DNA from: Lepus europaeus
Taxonomy: Eukaryota > Chordata > Mammalia > Lagomorpha > Leporidae
Reading direction: 5' to 3'
NCBI RefSeq assembly: GCF_033115175.1
Contig: NC_084843.1
Location: forward strand, 57,452,474 to 57,516,473
DNA length: 64,000 nucleotides
Part shown: positions 12,690 to 24,955 of the stretch, in pieces
How the letters are laid out: every line of letters begins with the position of its first letter
How positions within the stretch are numbered: position 1 is the stretch's first letter
Made by a program: the position numbers and the translations under genes
Notes under the pieces: generated by a model
The model's input: only the letters and a program-made list of their open reading frames with translations
Database searches by the model: none
What the model was told of the DNA's origin: nothing

Positions 12690-13826
12690 ACTTCACGAGC
12701 TGGATCTCTTTCAGTCACCACCATCCTCAGTGTCTCCTGCATGGTCATCATTATTCTCAGAAGCTGCTGGGTTTTGCTGGGTTATTTTAGATATAAATGA
12801 AGGTCCATTGTCACTCTGGAGTGACTGTGGGAGTCCAAAGCGTGGCACGATGTCTTTCAACATGGCTTTAAACACCTCGTGTGCTTTCTCCATTTGGGTC
12901 AGAAAGGCCTCTATCCATCCTGTAAAAGTATCAATAAAGACTAGAAGGTACCTATAATTGCTTTTTGGGAGCATATTGGTAAAATCAACCTGCCAATCTA
13001 CACCTGTTTATGTTCCCCTCCTCTGCATAGGAGTCAACAGGGGATGTGGCCTTACATGGTGAGGGTTATTCTGTAAACATAGTGGCCAAGAGCGAGTCAT
13101 TTCCTTTATGACCGGATTTAGTCCCTTTCCTCCAAAAGCTCAGGAGACCAGCTGTACTAAGGCATCTCTTCCCAAGTGGGTAGAGTTGTGTATCTCCTTT
13201 ATAATTTTCCATTGAGTGGCCATTGGTAGCATAATTCTATGATTTAGCATCCACCATCCATTTGTGTTTTTAGAATAGCTTCACTGTTGGGCCCATTCAT
13301 TTTCAGGCTCCATATAGTGAGGTTCCTTAGATACTTCCACAGATTGAGGTATAAGGGCCATTTCCAAACTTTCCTGTGTAGCTGCTCTATCTGCTAATGC
13401 ACTTCCCTGGTTAATATAATTATCTCCCTTCTGATGTCCCTTGCAGTGGATGATGGCCACTTCTAAAGGCTCCAGTACTGCCTGAAGTAGAGCCAGTATC
13501 TCTTTTCCATATTTAACAGGGGAATTCTTTGCAGTCAGTAAGTCCCCTCTCTTTCCAGATTGCTGCGTGTGCATGTAACACAAGGAAAGCATATATGGAA
13601 TCTGTATATATATTAACTCGCTGGCCATTTCCCAGTTGTAAAGCCCTAGTCAATGCAATAAGCTCCACCTTTTGGGCTAAAGTATTGTGTGGTAGTGCTT
13701 GGGCTTCTATCATCTGCCTTTCTAACTCCTTCCTTCATATAGCCGCTGCCATCAGTAAACCATTCGGCATCTGGATTTTCCAGAGGCTCATCTTGTAGGT
13801 CTGATCTACTAGAGTACACCTGCCTA
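12690..13826 (-). pseudogene. Decayed ERV pol (RNase H and integrase)
   Basis: On -, an RNase H domain starts with a WFTDGS block (about 13750) and continues with YTDS (about 13590) and HCKGHQKG (about 13435). It is followed by an integrase zinc-binding region and the catalytic core, with the first acidic residue in FIDTFTGW (about 12935) and the second in QSDNGPSF (about 12765). Several frameshifts and stops separate these blocks, and the third catalytic acidic residue and the integrase C terminus are not in frame. No gag, protease, full reverse transcriptase or env is seen. The motif order and the GHQKG signature suggest a gammaretrovirus-like class I element. It is non-coding today. Confidence 0.85.
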
Positions 13827-13833
13827 CTTCATT

Positions 13834-14789
13834 ACCACACTATCACCCCTTCTCAAACGAAACTGCAAAATTATGCCACAGGACCAGACTGAAAAATACC
13901 GAACAAATGAAAGCGTCACTTTCACCCTACAGCTCCCTTCAGTTGCAACTGCAGTCACCATCCCCACACTTTCATCTTGATTCACTCCACAACCCACTTC
14001 GCGAGATTTCTCTCTCCTTTCCTGATCTGAAAACAACCTACATGTGGCCAAACCCGTACTGTCACCTTAAGGAATATTTCATCCATTCCTATGGCTTTGA
14101 ATGAGATCTGTAATAGGATATTGAGGAACTTTTCCTGTTGCCCAGAATTGAAACTAAGACTCAAAATGAAAGAAAAGAAGCCATCTACATACATTGAAGA
14201 ATTCTCAATATTTGAGGACATCTCACTCAGCCTGCTAAGAGACAGTTTTAAAAAAAAGTTGCATGCTCTTTCTCTTCTATTCCCTCTCCTAACACTACAG
14301 GAAAAATCAGTGGACTTGAAAGTTAGAACAAGAAAAACTATTTCCTTTCCTCGCAGAGATACAAGAACAGAAGTAAATACAATTATTACCAGCACAAAAT
14401 TGTTCAAACCAAATCCTAGGAGTCATCTTCTGTTCATCCTTTTCACTCATAACTATCAAGAATTTCACTGATCCTACTTCTAAGACTTATCTTTAATACT
14501 AGTGTTTCACTTATTCCTATATCCCCTACCCTAACTACTCCAAAACTTAGAGTCCATAGTCCGTTCTCTATATATCTCCTAAATGATCTTTTAGAACAGT
14601 TTAGTGAGCTGTGTTATCCTTCTGCTTCAAATCATCAAGTGGCTTTCTACTACTCATAACAGAAATCCAAATTTTTTAGACCATGCATGCATGATCTGGT
14701 TTTGGCCAACTATTCCCACCTCAAATCACAACTCTCTCCTCTAATTCACTGATTCCAGTTGTACTGTCTGTTTATAAAATACTGAATGG
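13834..14789. other. No gene; old interspersed sequence
   Basis: Part of 14600-14780 (ATCATCAAGTGGCTTTCTAC, then GCATGATCTGGTTTTGGCC) reads like a widespread old mammalian repeat also seen near 48940-49070, but I cannot name it. No coding signal. Confidence 0.4.
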
Positions 14790-15115
14790 TGGGGCCAGCA
14801 CTGTTGTGTAGTATGCTAAGCATCCACCTGCAGTGCAGGCATCCCATATGAGTGCCAGTTCACCTCCCAGCTGCTCCTCTTCCAATCCAGCTCTCTGTTA
14901 TGGCCTGGGAAAGCAGTAAAGATGCCCAAGTCCTCAGGCCTCTAAACCCACGTGGGAAACCCAAAAGAAGCTCCTGGATCCTGGCTTTGGGTCATCAGTT
15001 AGGCTCCAGCCATTGTGGTCATTTGGGAGAGTGAACCAGTGGATTAAAGACCTTTCTTTCTGTTTCTCTCTCTCTGTGTCTGTAACTCTACCTCTCAAAT
15101 AAAATTTAAAAATCT
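14790..15115 (+). mobile_element. CSINE (diverged)
   Basis: Head GGGGCCAGCACTGTTGTG, then CAGCTGCTCCTCTTCCAATC, a CT-rich tract and an A-rich tail. No clean TSD. Confidence 0.85.
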
Positions 15116-15139
15116 TAAAGATAAAAATTTTAAAAAAGA

Positions 15140-16424
15140 TTTATTAGAGTTAGAAATGTGCCAGGGGATTCCAATTCAATCCCATCAAGGTGGCATGTAC
15201 CAATGCCATCTCACTAGTCTAAATGATCAGTTTCAGTTCACAATTGATCATACTGATAGGTCTAAGAGTCAAAGGGATCACACAAATAAGACTAGTGTCT
15301 GCTAATACTAACTGATAGAATAAAAAAGGGAGAGAATGATCCAACATGGGAAGCGGGATACACAGCAGACTCACAGAATGGCAGATGTCCTAAACAGCAC
15401 TCTGGCCTCAGAATCAGCCCTTAAGGCACTCCAATCTGGCTGAAGAGCCCATGAGAGTATTTTAGGCATGGAAAGCCAAGACACCCTGGCAAAAAAAAAA
15501 AAAAAAAAGGACCTAAATGAAAGATCTCTGTGAGTGAGATCCCAGTAGAAAGAACAGGTCATCAAAGAAGGAGGTACCTTTCTCTGAAGGGAGAAGTGAA
15601 CCTCCACTTTGACTATGACCTTGTCTAAATAAGATCGAAGTCAGTGAACTCAAAAGGCTTCCATAGCCTTGGAAACTCATGACAAGAGCCTAGGGAGATT
15701 ACTGACGCCTTAAACAAGAGTGTCAATTTGTTAAGTCAACAACAGGAGTCACTGTGCACTTACTCCTCATGTAGGATCTCTGTCCTTAATGTGTTGTCCA
15801 ATGTGAATTAATGCTATAACAAGTACTCAAACAGTATTTTACACTTTATATTCTGTGTGGGTGAAAACTGTTGAAATCTTTACTTAATATATACTTTTTT
15901 ATTTTTTTTTATTTTTATTTTTTGACAGGCAGAGTGGACAGTGAGAGAGAGACAGAGAGAAAGGTCTTCCTTTGCGTTGGTTCACCCCACAATGGTCGCT
16001 ACAGCCGGCGCATCATGCTGATCCGAAGGCAGGAGCCAGGTGTTTCTCCTGGTCTCCCATATAGGTGCAGGGCCCAAAAATATCCTCCACTGCACTCCCT
16101 GGCCACAGCAGAGAGCTGGCCTGGAAGAGGGGCAACCGGGACAGAATCCAGCGCCCCGATCGGGACTAGAACCTGGTGTGCCGGCGCCGCAAGGCAGAGG
16201 ATTAGCCTATTGAGCCGCGGCACCGGCCTACTTAATATATACTAAATTGATCTTCTGTATATAAAGATAATTGAAAATGAATCTTGATGTGAATGGAATG
16301 GGAGAGGGAGCAGGAAAGGGGAGGGTTGCAGGTGGGAGGGAAGTTATGGGGGGTGGGAGGGAAAGCCATTGAAATCCATAAGCTGTAATTTGGAAATTTA
16401 TATTTGCTAAATAAAAGTTAAAAA
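15140..16424 (+). mobile_element. Lagomorph L1 3' end
   Basis: A 5'-truncated L1 ending in the lagomorph 3' UTR. It includes ACAACAGGAGTCACTGTGCA, GATCTTCTGTATATAAAG, the G-rich GGGAGAGGGAGCAGG block, AATAAAAGTT and an A tail. It is split by a CSINE at 15896-16228. The same 3' UTR occurs near 38658-39538 and 55790-56180. Confidence 0.85.
15896..16228 (-). mobile_element. CSINE nested in L1
   Basis: Reverse young element with the 15-bp TSD TACTTAATATATACT at 15881-15895 and 16229-16243. Confidence 0.96.
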
Positions 16425-16574
16425 AAAGAAAAAGAAAATAATGAATGGTTTTCCCCTAAGTTGACTGTATTTGCAGTTTCTTGCCTGAAACCATTTGTTC
16501 AAGCTATTTACATGTATGGATGATTCTCATTCTTAATACAAGCCTTCACCTTCTGAGAGAGGTATTTTTTGATT

Positions 16575-16577
<3 letters not shown>

Positions 16578-16610
<33 letters not shown>

Positions 16611-16662
16611 TGTGTGTGTATGTGTGTCTGTCTCACACACACACACGTACACACACACACAA
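16578..16662. repeat. Compound microsatellite (TC)n-(TG)n-(CA)n
   Basis: TC repeats, then TGTGTG-type and CACACA-type runs. It overlaps no gene. Confidence 0.9.
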
Positions 16663-16694
16663 GTAAAATCATAATCTTGTATATTTTTCATATT

Positions 16695-16775
16695 GGTTTA
16701 CTTATTCTGTCTTCACCACTGGAATAAAAGCCAGGGACAGCAACAGTGTCTGTAACTGCTTGGTATATTCAAATT
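16695..16775 (+). repeat. L2 3' end
   Basis: CACTGGAATAAAAGCCAGGG, then CAGTGTCTGTAACTGC, matches the L2 3' segment. Confidence 0.5.
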
Positions 16776-18449
16776 AACTGTAATACAAGGTAAACCATCA
16801 GTAGCTCTTGAAGGAGGAGGTAATCGAGAAAATTTTCCTGGAGGAAGTTACACTTGCCTTCATGCAGAAATTAAAAATATCAGAAATGGTGTCTTATTAA
16901 CTTAATTTCTCAAATATTCCTCAAACCTATTGTTTTATCTCCTTTACAGCCACTACCCTGGAACAAGCTACAGCTATGTCTGCTTATTATCTTTCTGTGT
17001 TACATTTACCACCTAACTTCTCTTCCCATTATTTCACTTTGCAAAAACTCATATATGGCATTTAGATGGTAGTATTTAGTACAAAAATGTTAAGTCTCAA
17101 CTGAAATATTTCAGAAAAAAATTACTAAAACTGACACATTAACTTTATTACCTTGGTGATAACAGAATAACTAAAACAAATGTTTTCTCATTAATTTTCC
17201 TCATGTAATTTTCCCAAGGTGCCATGTCTCACCTTTGACGGCCATCTTAACAGTGGTCAATAACCTTAACAAGCACAGTAATTACAGTCAATCACGTCTG
17301 CATTAGTTCATTGATTACTCTGTTATTTCTTTTTCAACTTGTTAATGAAAAGTCCTAGCACATACGTTCTAGGTGGCATTTCTTTTATTAATTAACCATC
17401 TTATCAGTCTCTTGAATATATTAATGAACCAGAACATCATGTATTGTTGCTTATAAAAACAGCTTGCTCCTTCAACTTTGAAAATCAGTCATTTTCAGAT
17501 ATATACAATATCTAGAAGAAAACTGACATTTACTATAATTTAAACTTCTTGTTTCAAATTAAATAGTGATGTATAATATTACTTCTAAGGCATTGACATA
17601 CGCAATTGATACAACTCTTAAAATACTGAAGAAATTAGCCTTTCTTTGTGTTCTAATCTCAAAAATCCTCTTAGTTCAGAGAAAAACAAAGACTGTGGAT
17701 TTCCTACTTGTACAAATGTAAAGCATGTCTTACCTAAATGTGATGAAGAAAATGAATGCAACTGTTTCAGGCAGAAATTCAATGAGCTGTGTCTCAGCAA
17801 AGTTGCATTGTTTCTTAGAGAGAACTGGCCATTTTCCTTATATGAAGTTACATGGTCTTGAAGTCCATCAGCACTTACACCTCCTTTATAAGACAACTGT
17901 TCCCCAGTGCCCTTTTCCAGCATTCTGAAATTAAACTCAGCTGCTAGCCACATACCCTCTATACTAAGTCATTAAAAAAGACTTTATATATAATGCATGC
18001 ATATACACAAATTATATATTTGCATTTCTTTTCACTAGTGCTCAGGCACACTTAACTATGGAAGACAATAAAACAGTCACTTTTTTCCTCTATGCACAGA
18101 ATCACAATGAATGTGACAGCGATAGAAGTAGACTAATAAGGACATGTTGTATAGTCAATTCACAACCACAAGCAGCAGTGCAATAGTAATGTGAATAACT
18201 CTTAAAACAATATGGAATAAAATAATCTTCCTCTGATATAACAAAGTGATTGCACTTATAGAAATTCAATATATATTAAAGCTTAACAAAAAATATTTTG
18301 TGTTTATAGGTAAAACCAGTTAGTTCCTAGACTTAGAAAATTATAAGCAGGACACACAGGAATGTCTGCAGTGGGATATTTGAAAGCTGAATGAGATGTG
18401 GGACAATTCTTTATTTCAGAGGTGAGTTAAACACATTTCAAAATATTTA
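16776..18449. other. No gene; unique sequence
   Basis: No supported exon. 17205-17470 is a candidate conserved noncoding stretch (see findings). Confidence 0.5.
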
Positions 18450-18955
18450 AGCTTCTTTCACCTGACAAAGATTCTTTAATCAAACTTTGCTTGGACTTCT
18501 GAGTCTTCTCCTAAGCCAATCTGTGCACTTCCTTATACAACCCACTTTTTTCCAAGAGCCCTGCTAAATCAGTTTAGCAACCACCCTTACATCTGATTGT
18601 CCTTCATATATGATGGAGTTCTTCTTTGTCCATCATGCCCTAAGTGATGTCTGATCTGACCACCCTGGCCTGTCTTCTGTAAAAACCCCATTAGGCTGCT
18701 TTTGCTAGAATCCTCCTTACTTCTGAAGTTTATTTCCTCTTGGTAGTTTTCCATCCACTGACCCCTACCCTGCCTTGCCCCTTTGCTATAAATTCCCACT
18801 TTCTCATGCTGCATTAGAAGTTCAGCAGAGTCTCTCACCCACTTCAAGACCCCAGTGCAATGGTCCCTACACCTATTGCAATGGTCCCAGATAAAGTCTT
18901 CTTTACCATGCTTTAATGGGTATCATTGAATACTTTCTTATTTAACAAACCACAG
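18450..18955 (+). mobile_element. Solo LTR (ERVL/class III-like)
   Basis: A TATA-like CTATAAAT (about 18786) is followed about 105 bp on by a GATAAA signal and the tail CTTTACCATGCTTTAATGGG with CATTGAATA, typical of mammalian ERVL-type LTR ends. There is a small internal duplication of TGCAATGGTCCC (18857-18888). The left edge is uncertain. Confidence 0.55.
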
Positions 18956-20924
18956 AAAATTAAATGCCATCTGTAAATACTGTGATAAACAAAACTTCTC
19001 CTGGAATGAAAAGGGAGAAAGGAGATGACAGAACCCTGGTATTTACAAAAGCCCTAAGACTGAAAAGAAGGAGAGAGAGGGAGAAGGGAAAGAGGAGGAA
19101 GGAGAGGAAAATCAAGGAAGGAAGATTGGGAAGAAAGAATGATGCATTTTGGAAAAAAGCCCTAGAGGAATTGGCACAACACAACCTACAATGGACTGCT
19201 GAAATTCCAAATATGCTGTTAAAGGAGTCATTCAGATTTCTAGGAAATGCATTTGAAGACAGCAATGATAGTTACCTGGAGGATACAAAAAGGTGAACAG
19301 CACTCCCATGATCAGACATATCCTGTGAGTAAAGAAGTGGGGCTTCTCCTGAAGAGAACAGATATGCCCATGATTATTTATTCTAGGGAAGAAAATGATT
19401 CTAGGACAAAAATAGAAGGAAATAGAAAGCCAGGCTTTTAGCTAAGAGAGGAAAGTCCTATGGTTTGAGAGCCTAAACTCCAGATAGAAAAAGACAAGTG
19501 ACAATTACATGGTGATGAGGCAAGTCAGCATGTCCAGAACAGTGGTGGATGGAGATAGGTAGAGCACAACTTTTCAAAGATGCCTTGGAAATGGCCCAGA
19601 ACTTGGATCAGAGGGTACTGAGCATAGCCACAGTAACTAGCTTAAACTAATACCCGTGTTGTCTTTTCTTTATCCTGCCCTTTTCTCTAAATTATGGCTA
19701 AAATGCAATGCTATGGAAAATTAAGGAAAGGGCTTGTGTCATGACTGGGATGTGACCTGGAACACAGAAGGGAGCAAACACAGCAGTGCAGCAACAGAAC
19801 AAGGCATCCAAAATAGAAAAACACAGTGGATACCTAACACAGCAGATATAGTGAACACCACACAGACTATGTTTTTTTACTTTGTTATTTTTTTTTCTTT
19901 TACGTATACACTAGTGGGCAAATGTAGTGCATACAGAGTGGATACACTGAAATTCATGTCCTGGGCAGGATGAAACATGAAGGTATGAGATCTTATCACA
20001 CTTCTCAGAACAACATGTAATATAAAGTTTATTATTTTTGAAAATTTCAATACTTTTGGATTGTGGTTGACCATGTAAAACAAAGCAAAACTGCAGACAA
20101 GGGGGAAGTACTGTACATAGTTAAGTCTTTAATAAATTTTTAACTATTTTTAATCATGTTAACTGTAGCAAATGGTACGTGTTCTCACTGAATTCTAGTC
20201 TGACTCCAACTCAATTTTAGCATTAAGCATGTACAAAAGATAGAATGGAGCAAGCAACAATAAGGCTAGGAGAACTGACATCCCAAAACCAAAACAGCAG
20301 GCCACTTAAAGTAGCATGAGGGCCAGAGAAACACAGCAAGCTTCTGTTTAATTAATTATAGTGTTCAAATCCAACAGTTTAGTGAGCAAAGAGTACTGCA
20401 GCAATAGCCTCCTTCCAGCAGTATATTCTAAGTTAGGTTGAGGACATGCTCTGTTTTGAATGGTTAAGTTAGAACCCTAGCCAAGTGCACAGGGCAGAAG
20501 TTCAGTTATAATGGCAAACAGTAGAACAGGAGCTGTGATTCAAAAGACCTAAGAGTGTCCAGGTGAAACCTGGGCACATCAGATATGGGACTAAAATTCC
20601 AGATTCCACCTAAAGAGTAGGTTAACTTGGCAGCAGGTCTTGTTGAGGCTATACATTTCAAACATTACTATATACACGGGTGCAAAAATTGGGGGTAGGC
20701 ATTCTTTATATAATGGCAGCTGGGTTCTTTCTCAAGTAATCCAGATAAGTGCATATAATGTCCTAACTTGGGAGATCCACTTTCATATATCCTTAAATGT
20801 AGGCTAAGTATAGCTAATTAGATGGAGAAGCAGAACTTTTACTATAAAGTGCCTGAATATGAGTGATCCTTGTTTGAATGCATTACTCTTTTTACCAAAG
20901 CCAACATAAAATCAATTTAGGAAC
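18956..20924. other. No gene recognised
   Basis: Purine-rich 19060-19140 and short open frames only. No repeat named with confidence. Confidence 0.5.
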
Positions 20925-21350
20925 CAACATCTGGCTTAGCAGTTGTCACTTAGGATGTCTACATTCCATCTCAGAGTACCTCCAATTCTGTTCAGCTTTC
21001 TAATAATGCACACCTTGGGAGATGACAGCTCAAGTACCTGGGTCCTTGCCCCTGATATGGGATACCTTGATTGAGTTCTGGGCTCTTGTCTTTGACCTGA
21101 CCCAGCCCTAAATGTTTGGAGCATTTGGGAACTGAACCAGTGATGTAAGATTTCTCCCTCTGCCTCTCCCTCTCCCTCCCCCTCTCCCTCCCCCTCTCCC
21201 TCTCCCTCTCTCTCCCCCCTCCCTCTCCCTCTCCCTCCCTCTTCCCCCTTCCCCTTCCCCTCCACTCCCCCTCCCCCCTCTCTTCTACACACACACACAC
21301 ACACACTCTGTCTCTCTCCCCCCACCCCGCCCCATACCTTTCAAATTAAT
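20925..21350 (+). mobile_element. Old CSINE with expanded pyrimidine tract
   Basis: Diverged C-repeat text (ACATCTGGCTTAGCAGTTG, then TGACCTGACCCAGCCC). Its CT tract has grown into the low-complexity array annotated separately. Confidence 0.75.
21150..21330. repeat. CCCTCT/CCCCCT low-complexity tract
   Basis: About 180 bp of CCCTCT and CCCCTCT units with a short CA run at 21288-21304. The - strand is G-rich, with many runs of three or more G. Confidence 0.9.
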
Positions 21351-22195
21351 GAAGTTATTTTTTAAAAACGTAGACTATGACATAAGACCCTTTCTAATTC
21401 TGATTGATGATTTTAAATTTAAATAAGTTAAAACTTCTATTAACAATTTCAAAGATATCCTCAGAAATCAATATTTTACCTCAGAAACTAGTGTAAACAC
21501 CAAAAATCACATTTCAAAAATTCAATATTGGGATTTACACCTAGCAGAATTTCATAGGATCTCAGACTGTTCACTAGCTTGGGAATTGTTTATAGAAAAA
21601 GACTTACAAGGGAGATAAGTAATCAATAAAAGAGATTATGAGAGTAGGAATAGGCAAGCTATTGTTTTTGTCCTTTCTAAAGAAAGCAAAGCAAACCATG
21701 AATCAAATGTCATACAGTTTTTCTATCCCACCTCTTGCTCTCCTTGAATTTTTACAGTTACCTGTAGGAAAACAAATACACACACAATTCACCCCTAACA
21801 GGGGAAATAACATAAGAATGATATTCCCAAAGAATGTGTCAGTGATGTAGATGTTAGAAATGTAGCTTGAGACAATATTGATGTTTTCTATTTATTATTT
21901 TAATAAATGGAAATTCTAGCAAACACACACAGTACAAGCACAAACACCTCTAATAGTATTATTTAAAAGAAACAAAAAAGCAACAGTTAATGCCTATGTA
22001 TTATCAAAGGTGGTTCATATCATCTCTCATCACCTATAAAACCTAAAAAACATCTTTTAAATGACTTCATGATTTCATATATGAATTCTATATTTGAAAA
22101 TTTCCAATATTAACTATTCATTAGATAAACTAACATACTTGCTCACATATTTTAAAGTGATAGAGATTGAACTTGATGAAAATCTTTTCCTGGGT
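21351..22195. other. No gene; AT-rich unique sequence
   Basis: No exon or named repeat is visible. Confidence 0.5.
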
Positions 22196-22281
22196 TTCTT
22201 TTTTCTTTTCTTTTCTCTCTTTATTTTAAAGTCAGAGTTACAGAGAAAGAGAAGAAGAGACAGAAATCTTTCTCTTCTTTA

Positions 22282-22606
22282 AGATTTATTTTACTATTTA
22301 TTTGAGGGTAGAGTTACAGACAGAGAGAGGGAGAGAGAGAGAGAGAAAGGTCTTCCATCCACTGGTTCACTCCCCAAATGGCTGAAACGGCCAGGATGGA
22401 CCACTCTGAAGCCAGGAGTCAGGAGCTTCCTCTGGGTCTCCTACGCAGGTGCAGGGGCCCAAGCATCTGGACCATCTTCTTCTGCTTTCCTAGGCCATAA
22501 CAGAGATCTGGATCCAAAGAGGAGCTGCTGGGACCAGAACTGGCACCCAAATGGGATGCCAGCACTGTAGCCATAGGCTTAGTCCACTACACCACAGCAC
22601 TGGTCC
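22282..22606 (-). mobile_element. CSINE (inner, nested copy)
   Basis: Complete reverse element from AAGATTTATTTTACTATTTA to its head at about 22606. It lies inside the tail of another CSINE in the same orientation. Confidence 0.8.
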
Positions 22607-22745
22607 TGAGAGGGGGAGAGAGGGGTGGGGAGAGAGAGAGAAAGGGAGAGAGGGAAAGAGGGAGAGAAGGAGAGAGGGAGAGGGTGGGGGGAAGGGGGAG
22701 GGAGAGAGGTGGGGGGGAGAGAGAGAGACAGAGACAGAGACATAT
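22607..22745. repeat. GA-rich low-complexity tract
   Basis: GAGAGGG/GGAGAGA units form the expanded tail of the outer CSINE. Confidence 0.85.
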
Positions 22746-23521
22746 CTTCCATCTGCTGATTCACTCCTCAAATGGCCACAAAGGCCAGGGGTATGTGACA
22801 CTGAAGCCAGGTGCTAAGAGCCAGGAACTTCTTCCTGGTCTCCCAGGTGGTTGCAGGAGCTCAAGGACTTGGGCCATCTTCCTCTGCCTTCCCAGCTGCA
22901 TTAGCAGAGAGCTGGATGGGAAGTGGAGCAGCCAAGACTGGAAGCAATGCCCATATGGTATGCTGGCACTACAGATGGCTGCTTAACCCACTACACCACA
23001 ATGCTGGCCCTCCTGGATTTTTTATAACAAAGAAATGCTATATAACCCAGAATTTTACTTGTGGAAGAAGAAGACGGGAGAATAACAATTAAGTTTGCCC
23101 TAAAAATTCTTTCATTTTTATAATAAGCAATTTAATCCCACAAAACCCTTAATTTTAGTAGCTTCATTGTGAATAAATGTTTTTAGTCCATCATCTAAAA
23201 TGTAGTAAACCAAGTATCATCTGTATCAGATGCTTCTGGTGCCCTGCCCATATCTCTGGAGCCTCACCTCTGCTTCCAGTCACAACTGAGGAGGACAGTT
23301 CCTGGAAGGCTGTAACTCCTTCACATGGTCAGCACCACACTTTCACTTTCTGCCCTGGGGCTTCTCCACAGCCACAAATGACATAGGAAGCCCAGTCAGT
23401 ATGTGCATATCTCTCGAAGTTCAGGGGATTTACAGTTGCTCTTTCCAGTTGACACTTAGATGGTTAATTCTAAGAAACGCTCTTCCCAATCCTCAGAAAA
23501 TTCCAGGTAGAAACAAGTCCC

Positions 23522-23875
23522 GGCCGGCGCCGTGGCTCACTAGGCTAATCCTCCGCCTTGCGGCGCCGGCACACTGGGTTCTAGTCCCAGTCGGGGCACC
23601 GATCCTGTCCCGGTTGCCCCTCTTCCAGGCCAGCTCTCTGCTGTGGCCAGGGAGTGCAGTGGAGGATGGCCCAAGTTCTTGGGCCCTGCACCCCATGGGA
23701 GACCAGGATGAGCACCTGGCTCCTGCCATCGGATCAACGCGGTGCGCCGGCCGCAGCGCGCTACCGCGGCGGCCATTGGAGGGTGAACCAATGGCAAAAG
23801 GAAGACCTTTCTCTCTGTCTCTCTCTCACTGTCCACTCTGCCTGTCAAAAATAAAAATTAAAAAAAAAAAAAAAA
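23522..23875 (+). mobile_element. CSINE (young)
   Basis: Nearly identical to the copy at 1554-1917. The 11-bp TSD AAACAAGTCCC is at 23511-23521 and 23876-23886. Confidence 0.96.
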
Positions 23876-23934
23876 AAACAAGTCCCAGAAGAGTTCAGCG
23901 GTAAATGTTGATAAAATGAGTTTTGCAGGGTCTT

Positions 23935-24400
23935 AATCCACCTGAACAAGGATGGACTGGGTCCGAGGAAAGGTAAGTGCGCCGCTCACCTGTTCCCCAG
24001 CCTCCCGATCCCAGAGACAATCAGATGCAGCGAGGAGTGGAGTCAAGAAGCTACTCATTTATTACACGCATAGCAAAGCCTTTTAAAGCACAAAACCGCA
24101 GGATTATTGGGGCAGGGCATAAGGACCAACCAATTACTTAAAAGGTCATTTTACAGGGCAATTTTTTACAGGACCAGCCATATGTCTGTCAGTTGTCGTC
24201 ACCTCTCCTGATGCTGCACGGCCAAACGGCTTTGGTGGTAAACAACCTTGGGTACCACCCACCTTACTTCCTTTGGGCGCCATCTTTGAATTGCCTTGTG
24301 TGCCTAATATCCCTGCAGAGTTTATCCTGTATTATTCTTTCTTACTCAGCATAGTCTTCATCCCAGCTCCCTAGTGTTACCAAAAAAAAAACTCCCTAAA
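23935..24400 (-). mobile_element. ERV LTR (solo, class II-like)
   Basis: On -, a TTAAAAGG TATA-like box (about 24085) is followed by AATAAA (24063-24058). There is then a U5-like stretch rich in CTCC/CTCG up to about 23940. U3 lies to the right, in moderately GC-rich sequence. No internal ERV genes adjoin it. Class by texture only. Confidence 0.45.
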
Positions 24401-24659
24401 CACAAGTAATTATCTCAGGATCTTGCTTACAGGGAGAATCTAAGCTAAGACTCTTTATACCAGGAGTGAGTGAGCCTAGAAACAAGTCACATGGAAATGA
24501 GGGTCCACTGCCAGTGATAATTTCTGGTATGTGATATTTCACTAGTGTGGACTGAGATAAGGTATAGGTTTAACAGCTGATTCTAAGCAACAATTCCCAA
24601 CTCTGCATTGAGTAACAACACAGACAGGCTGATAACTGTCATGGTAATAATGTTTATAG

Positions 24660-24908
24660 GGGTTGGCACTGTGGCACAGCAGGTAAAGCTGCTGTCTGCA
24701 GTGCTGGCATTCCATATGCTCACTGGTTTGAGACCTGGCTGCTCTACTTCTGATCTAGGTCCCTGCTAATGAAGCTGAGAAAGCAGCGGAGGATAGCCAG
24801 AGTCCTTGGGCCTCTGCATCCACATGGGAGAGCAGGATGAAGCTCTGGCTCCTGGCCTTGGCTTGGTCCAGCCTCACCCCACCATTGGGGAGGAAACCAG
24901 CAGATGTA

Positions 24909-24955
<47 letters not shown>

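Larger units (their letters stand above)
22196..23012 (-). mobile_element. CSINE (outer copy, split in its tail)
   Basis: The T-rich 3' end and GA-rich segment at 22196-22281 continue at 22607-23012, ending at the head (complement of GGGCCAGCATTGTGGTGTAG). A second CSINE is nested in the purine-rich tail. Confidence 0.75.

Noticed and set aside
18964-19296. 110-codon Lys/Arg/Glu-rich frame on +
   Set aside because: A purine-rich stretch gives biased residues; no family, splice site or repeat-free coding support.
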